From Sclerodactyla briareus (taxonomy: Eukaryota; Echinodermata; Holothuroidea; Dendrochirotida; Sclerodactylidae), in NCBI GenBank assembly GCA_026419785.1, contig JAODTK010001665.1, positions 186,001 through 250,000 of the forward strand: a stretch of 64,000 bases of DNA, read 5' to 3'. A program made the position numbers and the translations under genes. Below are positions 34,420-47,473 of the stretch, one piece after another. The notes beneath the pieces are model-generated. The model was not told the origin of the DNA and ran no database searches. It was given only the letters and a program-made list of their open reading frames with translations. Numbering within the stretch: position 1 is the first letter of the stretch; each line of letters begins with the position of its first letter.

Positions 34420-36890
34420 TTAGTAAGGCTCCCTGCACCCTATGAGAAGATGTAGCAGCGTTTCCACAAATTGCTCACTTTATCATCATCATTATTTTTT
34501 TTTTGAAAACTCACCAATTACCACATTTTACCAGTCATAATAAGGTTTCTTCAATAGTCCATGATACGTTAGACAGATTAGGCTACATGTGGGTGTGTCC
34601 TCTCCTTGCTGATATCGAATAACATCAGTCCGAATGAGTCCAGCAGAAATTGATAAAATTCCTTCCCAGAGTATAATGTTGCAACATCATGTACTAGGCA
34701 TAGACAATACTGGCATTGAGTAACATCCCTTTCAGCATGGCGTGTGGGTGGAGTCATTTGAAATATGGGACTCTACATTCTTTTATTGACAGCCAACTGC
34801 TTGCTATTTTTAAGATGGTTAAAGACTTCTTGTGGGTGTGGAAGAATGGAAACCTTTTCTCAAAGATCTTTTATTGTCCTCTACGGCCTATATAGTTTTG
34901 AAAAGCTTTGAATTTCACATCCTGTAACAGTGATTTTGCCTGCATAATGTAGGCATGACTAGTATCAGGGCTATTGATCCATGTATTCACAGGGTATTCA
35001 AGTTAGTTTTTGGGTGAACGATAGTTAGGAATGGTAACTAATACCATGCCTCATTTTGGAGCAAGGAGGAGCATGGGGTTGGGGTTGCCAGACTGTGACT
35101 CCCAAAAACATGGATGCGTCATAATCCTACTAGCCTCCAAAAAAAAAATTGTTGAAAAACTTGTACCAAGATACCTAATGTGAACAAATATAACCCTTGT
35201 TACAAACTTACAAGTGCCTGCACAATAAATACCGTGGAATGATCGTTCAATTTCAAGATGGCTCAAGTGAGTGAAGTTGAGTCATTCTAAAAATATTTCC
35301 AAGTAGCATCACATCAGCGCACACAGTATAGTTAGTATCATGATTCTGTCATTTCCACACAGGAATTTAATGTGTATCCTTTCAAATTTTGCATTCAATG
35401 AACGCAACCTTATCAGAATATCAATACGACATTACTTGGAGGGCTATTGTTCAAGTCTCTCTCAATTCAAGGCAACCTTGGTATTAAATGAGTTTTACCA
35501 GCGTACAAAGTATCCTTGACAATTATGAAATTTTGTGGCAATTTTTTGGTTTGTTTTGGTTTTCCTGGGAATCTGCCAATTCATAGCAGAGATTGTACTT
35601 GCCTTCTACCACTGACCTATGCAGTATGCCCACCTACTAGCTAACCAGATTTGACATAATCTTCAAGCACAGAGGTGGTCACCACCCCATTCCCAATTAT
35701 GCCAGCCAAAACTTCACCAGCTTCTAGAATCTAAGGCATGAACTTTCCTAGCTTTCTTGGCTTTGTTGATTTCGTTGAGTATTCAGGTGAAAACTTTTTT
35801 CTCTGTAATTTTTGTTCATTTTGGGACAGAGCTAGGGCTTAGAGCCTAACAACTGGGCTGTATGGCATAATACAAGGTTGGACAGTGTAACCTAAATGAA
35901 TATCAGACAATTTCATTCTTTGCCTCCAGTTAGAATCTACCAGTGCCAGTAGACCCTACCCTCTTCTTTCTTCAGATAGACATGCTCTAATTTCATCCTT
36001 CATCCCACCTCCACGTTTTCAAGTGCACAGACCATGACTTAGTGAATAGCCTTCCTGTAATGTAATTTAGGCAAGTAATGAATATTCTCAGTTGTCATAA
36101 TTTCTGGCAGTTGTCATAATTGCCTTCCATTAGTAGATTGTGGAGATTAATTAGGAGTGGGGCACGGTTCTCTATCGTTCCTTCCTATCGTAGGAAGAAA
36201 GATTAATGCAGTACAGCAGCAAGAAGCAAAAATTTTTGCATAGTTAGGCTACTATAGTTAGGTGAAAACTAAGGGGGGAATGAACTGGCTCTCTAGGCAG
36301 TATGGTGGAGTGCCCCTTGAATTAGTGAAACCTTTGCAACTCACAGACACTCACTCCATAATAGGACTTATCTGTTATGAATTATGGTTTTGATATCTAG
36401 TTACAATACATTTATGTGCAAAGTTTCAGCTTCAGTTTAGGGATAAAGGCAACTGAATGTACTTACGAATATTTTCTCACCTGAAGGAAGTAAGGAAGAC
36501 ATGATTATTCATTGTGGTGTGTGGTGTGTGTGCATATGGATATGCTTCAATCAGGGGACAGTATCTGACTTCACTGTGTTGAAATCAGCAATGCTATCAA
36601 CTGGATACAGCAGATTAATTTTATGCTGATTGGGTTAATACTTACTACACATCAACTGCTCTACCTCTGTACCATTAATTGATGTCATGGTATGTGAGTA
36701 AATGGTGGTGATGTAATATATACCAACTGACGAAACAAATTAATGAGCAAGGAACCCTCCCCATTAGGACCTTTCGACCAGAACGCTTGGTCGGAGCAAA
36801 CCCATAGCCACTAGGGAATACAACCAGTGACTGTGCATGCTGGAATTCGCAAACCCGGAAGGTTACTGTAAGCATCACTGATACCAATCT
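34420..36890. other. No gene recognised
   Basis: Mostly AT-rich sequence. 'CAGTATGCC' with 'ACCTACTAGCTA' at about 35620 recurs at about 40855, a weak sign of another short repeat. Pyrimidine-rich AG sites near 35935 and 35974 lead only into frames that close within a few codons. Confidence 0.45.
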
Positions 36891-36896
36891 GCCATT

Positions 36897-37467
36897 GTTG
36901 CTGAAAACAGGAACCGTGTCCCTGGACCCCCACAGAACCATGTCCCAATCCCCACAGAACCATGTCCTCGACTCCCCACAGAACCATGTCCCCGACTCCC
37001 ACAGAACCATGCCGACTCCCCACAGAACCATCGCCCCGACGCCCACCAGACCCAGGCCCCGACTCCCCCAGCACATGTCCCCGACTCCCCACGAATCCCT
37101 GTCCCGGACTCCCCACAGACCATGTCACAGACTCCCCACAGAAACCATGACAACGATCCCCACAGAACCATGTCCCCGACTCCCCACAGAACCAGTCCCG
37201 ACGTCCCCACAGACCATGTCCCCGGACTCCCCACAGACCCAGTCCCCGACTCTCCAAAGAACATGATCCCCGACTCCCACAGAACCATGTCCCCGGACTC
37301 CCACAGAACCATGTCACCGGAATCCCCACCGAACCTGTCCCCGACTTCCCACAGAACCATGTCCCCGACTACCCACAGAACCATGTGCCCCGACTCCCCA
37401 CAGAACATGTCCCGACGACCAAAGAACCATGCCCCGACTCCCACGAACCATGTCCCGACGCCCCACG
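36897..37467. repeat. 24-bp minisatellite, about 24 copies
   Basis: The unit is close to 'CCCCGACTCCCCACAGAACC' plus ATGT on the plus strand. Many copies carry single-base deletions. The long ORFs on both strands here (TMSPTPHR-type repeats on plus, GMVLWGVG-type on minus) exist only because the unit is a multiple of three. The frames are broken by the indels, so this is not a coding repeat. Confidence 0.9.
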
Positions 37468-38707
37468 ACCTTCCCACTAATTGCATGTCACTCAGAGGAA
37501 ATTTCCAATGTGATGCATTATACTGTATCTCCTTGTAGAAAACTCTTCCCCTATTATTAAAGGGGGGGGTCTACTGTAGGAGAGACCTTGTAGGCCGGGG
37601 GTCGGATTTCCCCCACACTTTTCTGTTCTAGGCAGTAATGGGCCCGGCCTAACTGGGAAATGGGGCCAGCACTCAAAACTGTGAGAAAATCACAGGAGTA
37701 TTCTGGGTCGCTTCCATGATTTGTCCCCACGCTTCAAATGCTATGCTAATACCCTGGACATGATATTGAGTCAGGATTTGTCATGAGGAATACCGCGATA
37801 GTAATTTACTCAGATCAGTGGCTTCGTGATGGAATTCACATCTACCCCGTCATCATGTTATAATATTCCATGTAATATTATAGGAATCTTAGATTACCCA
37901 GACTAATGAGATACAGTGCTCGCCACAGCCAACATTTACACCAATATAAATATGGGAACTTTGTTAAAGTGAGAGGAGAATTCATCAAATAATCTCCAGA
38001 ATGCATTCTATACAAGTCATACAACGAGTGATGGACAAGGGGATCTGAGGCAGGGATGTAAGTGTGGTTAAAGAGGAATTATTGTATTGTGGATCGGCAT
38101 TTTGGCATGACATAACGTGCTGAGTTGGGTGCCGTTCAGATGGAGTCAGGAGCAGGCACAGCGGAACGATTATGGGGGGGGGGGCTGATGTGTGGTGACT
38201 ATCTAAGTGGAGCGCCACCATTGGTTGGTGGCAGAGGGACCAAGAAAAAAAAAACCTGATGCCGGAAATGCTTTCCCAAGTGTTTATGCTCAGCGGCCTC
38301 GTATATATGGTGGTGGGGGGGGGACTTATCATGCATTTGCCCTCAACTTTTTCATGGGGGCGGAGCCTTCCCACCTGTTCTGCGCCACTGGTTAGGAGTG
38401 AATTTTCAAAGCAAACTCAACTATACGTGAAAATTACAAGACTAATTCAAGGTGGACATGAATCAGAGTCCTGTCCCACAAGTCCACAGGAATACAAAAT
38501 TACGATGACAGGGGCACATTGCTATTAGCCCCTCCCCCCATCACTTACATACAAACAAGACCTCTACCACAATGTAGATCCCAGTGGGAAATTGCACCGG
38601 CACATGACAGTGGCCACCATATTTGGTGGCTAACACACTGGATTACAGGCACATACAATTATACTATAGGCTTGACCAGTGAAGCTTATTAGCTGACGCA
38701 GCTTGAA

Positions 38708-39145
38708 ATGGACGCGGGCCATGTTTCAGACACATTGGCACCAAGGGAAAACCCCAGGCCCAGAGACTGTGAGCATTTTGAGGAAGAAAAAAAAAGTGGG
38801 GGAAACCCGACAGATTTAAACCAAATTTACACCATGATCTTTTTAATAAAACCTCACAATCAGGCCGTGAAGAAAAAATGGGATAATTTGTCTGAAGAGG
38901 AGCACTCGGCAGAGTTAATCCTCATCACGTTTCAAAGAGGCGAGTGGTTGCTTGTCACCTTTTTGCATTCTTTTGATGCTCCTGTCCCCGTAGTTGGGCC
39001 ATCTGAAAGATGCTCGAGTCCACAAAGTTTCCGCAACCCCTCTGCCCCCATCAAGCTTTCGCCTGACCTATTGTGGAAAGCGTTGAGAAGCATACACTTC
39101 GACACTGTTACACCCAAAGAGGGTTATAAAGTACACACTTATTAA
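38708..39145 (+). CDS. Single-exon ORF, 145 aa, unidentified
   Basis: The ATG has a good context ('GAAATGGAC', G at +4). The frame is one of the longest outside tandem repeats, with a balanced, charged composition: HFEEEKKSGGNPTDLNQ near the start, AVKKKWDNLSEEEHSAEL in the middle, and SPDLLWKALRSIHFDTVT near the end. There is no membrane segment or known motif. A strong acceptor-like site ('TGCTTTTTTACAG') follows 26 bp downstream. Fewer than one ATG ORF of this size is expected by chance, which is the main support. Confidence 0.3.
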   Translation: MDAGHVSDTLAPRENPRPRDCEHFEEEKKSGGNPTDLNQIYTMIFLIKPHNQAVKKKWDNLSEEEHSAELILITFQRGEWLLVTFLHSFDAPVPVVGPSERCSSPQSFRNPSAPIKLSPDLLWKALRSIHFDTVTPKEGYKVHTY

Positions 39146-40229
39146 TTTATTATTAATGCTTTTTTACAGCTGGAGTAGGCCTGGATCAGTCTTCAGGGTA
39201 CTAATTATGGAGACGCTATCTCCCTGAGTTATGGCTCTCAAGCCCACATAAGGGGTTATAAACCTTCCAACCCTCCCCCCCCCCCCCCCCCCACAAACAC
39301 ACACACACTCTAGTGGCTCATGGATGTAGGCCTCTGCTGATAACTGTGTGGCTTTACTCAGAGAATGTTCCTCACATTGGATAATAAAGCCGTGGTTTAA
39401 TGCACCAAGTTCCTCCCTTCAGTCCTGTAAAATGTGAGATTTTAGATTTCAAAAAATTTACTAGATTTTTATTAAGCGTAATATTGAAAATAGGGAAACA
39501 ATGAAGACCTAGACATCTGGCATTGTGGTGGGTTGTTTCAAGCACGGCTTCATACTGCCATTACAATACTCTGATAATTACTGTCTTGTCCACCACTACG
39601 TACACAAAGCATCATCTAGTTGGTGACATTGGGCATAAATTTATTAGTTTATTTACCCCATAGTTGAGCATCATGACCTTTCCCTGACTTAAATAGGTAT
39701 AAATTTGCAAACACAATCCTTGGCCTTTCTCTGATAACTGGTAATGGAAATTCACCCCAGGAATGGTTTTAAGACAGAGCAGCCATGCCAACTAAAAATT
39801 TATAGAATGGCGCAGATAGTTCACTTGCAGTTGCGCAAAATCTCTTGAATACCCTGAAACTGTTCCCAACTAGTTGGCAGCAGACAGGGTAGCAGGAAAG
39901 AAATTAGTGGTCAAATTCTTGTGTGGGTGTCTTTCACGGGCGTAAATCCCCGGAATGGGGAGAATATATAACCCACTTTTAGAAGTGGGGGGGGGAGGAG
40001 ATGGCTCCCCCATTATACCCCCTTTTCAGGAATGCCTTTCTTTGGAGAAGCAATTCTCCTAACTACATGCTCTATATTGCGTTCCAATTCATCCCCCAAT
40101 ATCATTCGATGTTCAATTAGATCTGCCATAAAGTGTTAATATTGTTGTGTCAAGAGTGAGATAATTGCGTTCCACTTCTGGGTGAGCGGGGTGCATGGCC
40201 TACATAAATACACCCTCTTCCAGTTTTCA

Positions 40230-40560
40230 CAAGGGCCGGACTAACGGCGGGACCAACCGAGGCACATGCCCTGGGCATTGGCCCCCCCCCCCCCTTTTTA
40301 CGGCCAACAGAGTGAAACAAATTCTATCTCATTTATTCAACCTACCACACATGCACTATGCACCCACCCCAATGCCACGTGGAGCTCCTGGCAATTACAC
40401 AAATGCGGGTTGGCCACCCCATCGCCCTTCTTTTTTGGCCATGCTAGTGTTAGCTCAAGTTTTTGGTTACCAAGAGCTAACAATAATCTCCGCGGCCAGT
40501 TAACATCTACTAAGAGCCTGATCCGGCCAGTGAAACAACATTTCTGATAAAACAGACACA
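40230..40560. other. Possible G/C-tract element, ends not found
   Basis: 'CAAGGGCCGGACTAACGGCG' followed by 'GCACATGCCCTGGGCATTGG' and a C-run resembles the start of the G/C-tract MITEs in this window. No matching inverted end or target duplication was located, so the element cannot be delimited. Confidence 0.25.
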
Positions 40561-41439
40561 AACAGTCCTCTTCACAGTGTCCATCTACTTTAATCGTAAT
40601 GAGAAAATATTTTTCAAAAGCTCTGAGAGAAGTACTGAATGTGGGACATGAAACTGCAAAAATGGGATGTTTCTCTATGGAGGGTGGGGTGAGGCTTGGA
40701 ATTTTCCTGATAGATATACTCCGCCCCGCACTTAATCAAACAAATTTGCCACTGGTGTGTTTCGTTACTTGATCATACACAATTTTAGTTTCCTATTGGT
40801 TCTAAAAGTGGATTGTTTAATTTATTGCGCTGACTGCACTTATCCACTAACCTGTGCAGTATGCCACCTACCAGCTAGCTAGATCTGGCATAATTGTCAG
40901 TGGGTTTGGAGCATTTTGTGTGAACGCCCTTTGCCCCTATTTGCATGGTACTACATGTATGTAGCTGCGTTGAGTGTAATTTGGTCCAAGTTGTAAATGA
41001 GTGTGAATATATATGCACTATCGAAAACCCTACTGCCCTATGTCGAGAAATATTACTTTTCCAAAGTCCTCTAGTCATCTAGGACTGTGAACTTGTGAAG
41101 ACATTGCCTCTTCCATGAATGTTTAATAAGCCTTTCCACTGTTGTAAATTCGCATGCATAAAAAGGGGGGGGGGGAGGGGGGAAATAGATAAGATTCTCC
41201 CCATATCAGAATTAATGCTGCCTCTGAATGAAAATGTCATGGAAAACTGGACAAGACTTTTAAAAGTTCATTACAGACTGCATATGGATAATGATTTATT
41301 ACATCGTAGGTATAAAAGAAGTTATGCATATGCATACAGTATCTGTGCATATTGTTCAAAAGGTAGATTTATGAAAAATATTCAAGTGGACGTTGTAACT
41401 GATACTAAAGAGAATATTCTCTGCTTCTCCCCTTAATAG

Positions 41440-41504
41440 GAAACACCAGAGAAATGTGATATTTTCGCAGAAGAGGGGGAGATATTCTTTCCATCACCAT
41501 TACG
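41440..41504 (+). CDS. Candidate 65-bp internal exon, unidentified
   Basis: The acceptor 'CTGCTTCTCCCCTTAATAG' (ending at 41439) and the donor 'ATTACG|GTAAGTGA' both match consensus well. In the frame starting at 41440 the peptide is ETPEKCDIFAEEGEIFF followed by PSPLR, ending two bases into a codon. The frame starting one base later is also open; the third is closed. No family recognised. The exon at 47474 could follow only in its second open frame. Confidence 0.5.
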
Positions 41505-42375
41505 GTAAGTGAAAACATAACTAATTGTACGTTGATATCGCTCCGTACAGTAATATAGGCGGTTGATCACCGGAGAACATTTTGAGAATAGTATTTTCTA
41601 GTTATGCCAAGAAACGTCATTGACCTTGATGTTTGACACATCAGTAACTTAGTCTTTCCATTCAGCTCTCATTTCATGTTTTCTTTTCTGCACATGTATT
41701 CCCTATCAATGTATCTTGCAGTCGCTAGACTAACTGCAAAATTGTTTTTTATCACTCCAGATAGCGCCCCCTTCCAAAAAAATTGCAAGTGACCCTGGCA
41801 TCATGACTTAGTAGAAGGAGGTACAGAACATTGAAAAAATATTGAGACATATGCCCCTGTTTCATTATAAGTACAATCATTCAGTGGGGGATCTAAAAAA
41901 ATTATCTTTGTAGAATCTAGGAGACTGCTTTCCCAAGAGTTGGATCGTTGAAGGTAGGATTATTTTTGTAGTTTTGGTTCTTAATCGGAGCACGTACCAC
42001 CCTTATGGTCAGTTTGAAGTAGTAGTCCTTTGAAGCAGCATGGCCCAGATGCTTAATTCAGAGTAGCATCCCTTGATAGTCAAATGATGCCCAAAAATGT
42101 GCATTGTGCAATGCTCTATACATCATGCGCCTGAGATTAATTTGTAACTGGAAGGCAACTCAAGTTGCCCTTCTCAGCCTTCGGACATGATTTTTTTTTC
42201 ATTTGTGTTATGAATAGGCTATTATTATTCCAAATATTTCCGGAGTTGTTGAGGGACAACGGCAGGCTTGGATATTTTTTATTATTCCAATACGATGTCC
42301 CTATGTGGAGTTATTGGCCTTAGAATTGGTCCATCATGCTAGGCCTTGGGGAGAACCCAATTGCACAGTAACGCA

Positions 42376-42383
42376 TGACGTCA
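42376..42383. promoter_or_regulatory. Perfect CRE palindrome TGACGTCA
   Basis: The 8-bp TGACGTCA is the full binding site of CREB/ATF factors. No transcription start or CpG island is evident near it, so function is unproven and a chance match is possible. Confidence 0.2.
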
Positions 42384-42604
42384 CACTAGTACAACGCCGA
42401 GAAGTTTATGTCATGTATTTTATTGTTCCATTTCGTTGAATAAGTCAACATTTAACAAAGTTGTGTTGTCCCCTTTCTCTCACACCAAAGTAACCATCAC
42501 ACCTAACAACCCCCTAGAGCATCCTCTCCCATAGACTAAATGTTTTTCGAAGTGAAAATAATTTGTGAATTTCAATAGAAAACAAGATATGTTTGCGGGG
42601 TTGT

Positions 42605-42735
42605 GCAGTCTGGACATCATTTGTGCATGATGAAATGCGATGAAATGCTTTTCGATCTTGCGCTATACACATGCACAAAGTTTAAAGGTGCTGTAAACTC
42701 TGTAACGGGAAGTTTTACGAACTTCGGATTTGGAC
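42605..42735. repeat. Short interspersed repeat, copy 2
   Basis: This is the partner of 1025-1130. 'TTGCGCTATACACATGCAC' and the following 'CTCTGTAACGGGAA' identify it. ORFs here on both strands are incidental. Confidence 0.5.
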
Positions 42736-42739
42736 TGAC

Positions 42740-43850
42740 GCATTCAGTTTTCCTCCTGCTAGCTTCTTTAAAATTCATCCTGCAGTTATCCTTTAACAAA
42801 TTGCTTGAACTACTCTTTTAATTTCTTCTGTCATACCTGGGTCCACTGCTTGAAGGCCAATAATTTTTTTACTTTTTCGGTAATGTCTGTTCATTACATT
42901 ATGTAAGCCAAATCCCAGACCGAATTGGAGCGGATCTGATTGGCAGAAATGTTAAAGGCACAAATTCCCCCTGTGGCCTCACAGAGATGGGGATGGGGCC
43001 GGGGGCGTGATACAAAGTCAATGTAAAAATCGGCACTTTTGAGAGCCCTGTTATACAGTTCTACAGGTCTATAGATCGGGACGAAAATCTACAAAATTGT
43101 CCTCGAGATATACCCAAAGAATCTCACCTAATTCTATGTTTTCTGTCATTGATGTTCAAATTCACAGCATTCATTTCACTGTGGTGGCCATCGCCCCCCA
43201 GAATTCCCCCCCCCCCCCCCCTCCCTCCCTCCTCTCCTTTCCCACAGCCTTATAATTTCCCCAGCAGTAAATAGTCAAATAAACTCAATGAAGCAACATT
43301 CAGAACCCACCAACTTTGGGGTTTTAATAATTCCACTTGGTTCAAGTTCGAAGGGAATCTGACACGTGTGACCACCAGGCTTTAATGTGACTATACTGGA
43401 ATTGCTGAGGTTAATGACCTAGCTGTATTGTTATGAACATATTGACAAGCTGAAGACATTGGAGGGACATGCCCTAGCTGTTTTTATCTTGGTGAATTGT
43501 CATATTATCTTATCTTATAACCTCTGCCCTAAAAAAACAGAAACCTAAACCACACCTTGGAAGAAATACCCTCAGACATATAATTGGAGTTGTTATTCAG
43601 TTCTGGTCACCATCTGTGGCCCTAATTCTCTTCCTTTTTACTTACCAATGTGACTTCAGTGGGTTTCATATCAATTAAAGGAACGTATTTCAGGGTTGCA
43701 TATTTTATTGAAGATTCACACATTCGAAAATAGAATACACAGTAGTGACAGTCAAGCCAAAGTATAAAAGCATACATATCCAGCGATGAACACACGCTTG
43801 GGCCGCGATAGTAAAACATTTACTTGTTTCAGTTTTCCGTTTTTTAAAAC
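42740..43850. other. No gene recognised
   Basis: Non-coding sequence apart from a C-run with CCTCCCT repeats at about 43207-43240. Nothing else supported. Confidence 0.4.
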
Positions 43851-43854
43851 CAAT

Positions 43855-44015
43855 TACCCCTGTTGCTCATCAATTTTGCAACAGCATGTGTCTAGGGACC
43901 CATAAATTGCTTTCAATTATTGCCAATAGGGGGGGTGAAGATATAAATATGAACACCCTCCCCTTGGGTCCCAACCTCAACCCCCCCCCCTCCCCTCCAG
44001 ACAAGGTTCGCCACT
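43855..44015. mobile_element. Copy of the 61781 hAT-type MITE core
   Basis: 'GCAACAGCATGTGTCTAGGG', 'TTGCCAATAGGG', 'TTGGGTCCCAACCTCAA' and a C-run parallel the interiors at 60696-60870 and 61781-62073 in the same order. The right side reads 'GGTTCGCCACTA', close to the reverse complement of a CAGTGGCG end. No target duplication was identified. Confidence 0.5.
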
Positions 44016-45387
44016 AACTAGATGGCACATCGATGGTGACTCTTGACAGCCGTTATACCCCTCTCCCATGGTCGGATATCAGATCGATATGGTCGCGGTA
44101 GAGCACTTGTGGTGTATGATGAGCAAACGTGACAAAATGTCGCCCTGCACTTGGGCTGATTAACCTCACCGATTTCCAACCGGAGTTATAAAAAAACTGG
44201 GAAGCGTGATCTCCCTTCGACCTGCGGGTGAACAGAGCGGTTGGTTGAGCAACTGCTCACATGATTCAAAGCAGCGAAGACAAGCCCAAATGTTTGTGTG
44301 AAAAAGACACGTGTAGAGGCCCCTCTATATGGGAGCTGGGGATCTGGGAAAGAGAGAGGCATTTAATAGAGGATGGTGGCTATCTTGAGAACTTATATAA
44401 GACAAACTTAACACTGGTTGTCAAGTGGCTCTTCCGAAAGTGCGAGCATAGAGGGTACAGTAGGGTAAATAACAAAAGGTCAATCAATTGCAGTAATAGG
44501 TGGGGATAATACTGCCGTTCATCAGCGGTATGGAAGAAAAATCTTTGCCCCAGAAGTTCAGGAAATAGTGTATTGCCTCCTCCATCTTTTTCCAGCTTTT
44601 GTGAAACCAAAACCACCAAAGAAAATTTCTTGTGTACGGAAGGCAGGTGGGCGGGGGTTAGGGTGGGGGGGGGGGGGGGTGTAGGGGGCAATGTGTTCGA
44701 GACTGCCATTGTGAATGTGCAAAACCAGTGATTGCAAGTGCGGAGCCTATGGAAGGGAAGGACTTTTCCTCTTGGGTGTTGAGGAGGCGTGTCTCCTGAA
44801 ATGTCCCATGCACCTACGGGTTAAAAGAGTGGGTACCTTGTGAGGTGATTTGTGAAGAGTAGCAAGCGCGTGTGTGCAGCCCTAAATGGGAGTTTACCAG
44901 GGGACACAACGGTTGAAGTGCTTAAAAAAGTACAATGTGATGATCATAAGGGTAATTATCATCTGTAAAAAGCACTTGGAGTTCTCATGTCTGCGAGGTT
45001 CCAAAGGCGCTAAATAAGAACAAGATGTTATCTTATTACAACACTTGAAGAGCCTCTACGAGGGTCAATAAAGTTTCACATTATTGGGATTTGTTTTATA
45101 CGTAGATAATGATCCATGACAGCCTCAAGGCTTGTTTGTACAACATGTAGTCCTATTAAGGGTCTCCTGCCGATAACATTGTATATCACCATGTCACGCT
45201 GCCACTTTGTTGATGAACTTGAGTCTACAGTGTTTTTAGTGCTTTACAACTGCCAGCCTGCCAGAGGCCCAGTTATTTTAACAACAGTAGTAGAGGCCCT
45301 GTCATGACTCTCGAAACTTGAGATACCAAGGGCAGTGGAACCTCCATGGAGGGGCGGGGCAAGTTCCCCTCCTCTGCCTCCCCCCAG

Positions 45388-45489
45388 ACAAGAGATTTAG
45401 CGGCTGAAATGGCCTTCTCCCGCTCCCTCCTTTACCCTCGATCCTCCTTCCGGCCGAGTGAAGGAAACCTGGAAAGCTTGCCTCTCTGA
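45388..45489 (+). CDS. Candidate last exon with stop codon, unidentified
   Basis: The acceptor 'CCTCTGCCTCCCCCCAG' ending at 45387 is very strong. The frame from 45388 is the only one that stays open. It gives TRDLAAEMAFSRSLLYPR then SSFRPSEGNLESLPL and ends at TGA (45487-45489). GC content is well above the local level, as expected of coding sequence here. The preceding exon must end on a complete codon. No family recognised; the serine- and arginine-containing tail looks like a cytoplasmic C-terminus. The nearest AATAAA I noticed is about 1.2 kb downstream. Confidence 0.5.
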   Translation, partial: TRDLAAEMAFSRSLLYPRSSFRPSEGNLESLPL

Positions 45490-47473
45490 CTTGGGAGGCT
45501 GACCATGGTAACCACTGACTGCAAGTGACCAAGGGTTACCATTTGGTTAAAAAAAAATTATGGTGGTGGCCATGTGTGGGGGGGTGGTCAATCCCCCCCC
45601 ACCCCCAAAAATTTCAAGTGCATTGCAGTAGCTCTATATAAATGCCAATAGTGTATTAGTTTTGAACGTTAGCCTAAAATTGTTTCAGATCTGCCAAAAG
45701 CCAATGTCACTAGATATATCTTTCATGTCTCCTTTCGTTGCAATGTTACCTATTTACCTGCTTTTTGTAGTCCACATGAAATTTTACTAAGTAGGAAAAC
45801 TCATACTATAATATAACGAAGGCGACTACGCTTGTTTAAATGTATCAATACGATTAGGATAACGTTGTATCACGGTCTAGTTCCCAAAACGCTGGAAAAA
45901 CATAACATAGTATCTCATCAAATATGTTTTGTGCCCGGCGACCCACTTACAGCTCTCCGCACCTACAACGAGAGGGACTCTCAACTGCCGTACCTCAGGA
46001 TGTAATGGTGATCATCCCTTAGGAGATTATCAAGGCGCAGCTGTAGCCCATGTGACTGGTACTGCCTTTTCCAGGGGGTTGATTGGTTCAATTGTTGACC
46101 CCCCCCTGGGGCAGAGGGAAACAATTTTTGGAAGCTGGTATCGAATTGTTGATGTTGTTACGTTCTCACTTTGGGGCCACATGTGGTATAATATATTATT
46201 ATTTTTGGTCAATGGGTCATCACCTGGCCCCTACCCTCTCCCCTCCCCTTGTTGCAACATCACTGTACACAGGTAGTTAGGGCACACTCTACGGTTGGGG
46301 GGGGGTGTTGGATGGTGGATGATTATACCCCCACCTTTTGGCCGTGCTTCAATTGACTTTAACATTCTCAAACAGTATTTTCGCGGATCGCAGAGTAAGA
46401 CCGATCTCTCACCCCTCCCCCCCCCCCCTCTCCCTTTTCCCTTTTTTCAACTTGATGTTGGGCTCCACTGCAGTACTGTGTGACACTTCCAGGTCCTTCT
46501 GTTTGATCAGTAATACAGTATATTAAATTGACTGAATTGTTCTAACTAGTTTTCTGGTTAGCTGGTGGGGTGACAATTAGACTGATACCGATGTGCTTAA
46601 TTACGAACATCTACTAAAGGAGATACAATATCTTGGCTGGCAATTCCTGGGGGGGGCACCGTCATGCCGATGGCCAGTCCGGTCCGGGAAATAAACCAAT
46701 TTGAATTCATTTACAACACTTGCCCTACGGCCTCCGGTGGTTGATACTTCTGAATATATGATGATATGGATCAATTCACCTCTAAATTATTGGCTATCAC
46801 CCAATGGACCATAAATCTGTACTCTTGCCACGTAGCCTCCCCCCCCCCCCTTAAAAAGAGGGGATATCCAATTAACACCTGGAATTTGGTTATGAGGTTA
46901 TGACTAGCATCAAGAGGTTTAGCAGGGAGTCCACAGGAACTAATTCATTTAGCGGTGTCTCTTGAGTTCATAGAGACGTCTACATAGAGACCTTGTGTCA
47001 GATAATAATTGTAACCCAAATTTTTTTAGGCAGTTAGAGGATGTCAAGGCATGATTGTACAGAAATTTGGCAAAATCAAAATTTGAGGCAGAACTGGCGA
47101 ACATTTGAGGAGATATGCTGGGAACAAATGATAGTGGTTCAATTTTTCTTGGGGGGTTTCAGAGTATTTTGTTTGACATCTGGGATTGAACATAACAAAA
47201 GTTCACACTGCAAAAATATTATTAAGTCACCATATTTATATCATAAATATATACCTGTAATACTTTGAACACTCTATTCTGACTTGCACATGTGTACGCT
47301 GGGACTGCTGGCTTCTATTTCTAATCATGCTTTGTGGATCTGCACTGGTGACGCAGGAGCGATATTGGCAACAGTCAATATAACTATGAAATTATTGCTT
47401 CAAGTATGAAATTCACAGCAAAATAATTTATTTATCCCACAAATGACTTTACAATCCCCATTTTCGTGGCCAG

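Noticed and set aside
36875-37486. 203-aa and 172-aa minus-strand ORFs with repeated GMVLWG
   Set aside because: They are translations of the 24-bp minisatellite; the frame is not preserved across units.
37810-38391. Possible MITE between 'CAGTGGCTTCGTGATGG' and 'TTCTGCGCCACTG'
   Set aside because: The ends are partly complementary, but the flanks ACTCAGAT and GTTAGGAG do not match as a target duplication.
45953-46005. Possible terminal exon with LRTYNERDSQLPYLRM then TAA
   Set aside because: The acceptor is only moderate and the segment is short; kept out of the features because a rival frame is open further downstream.
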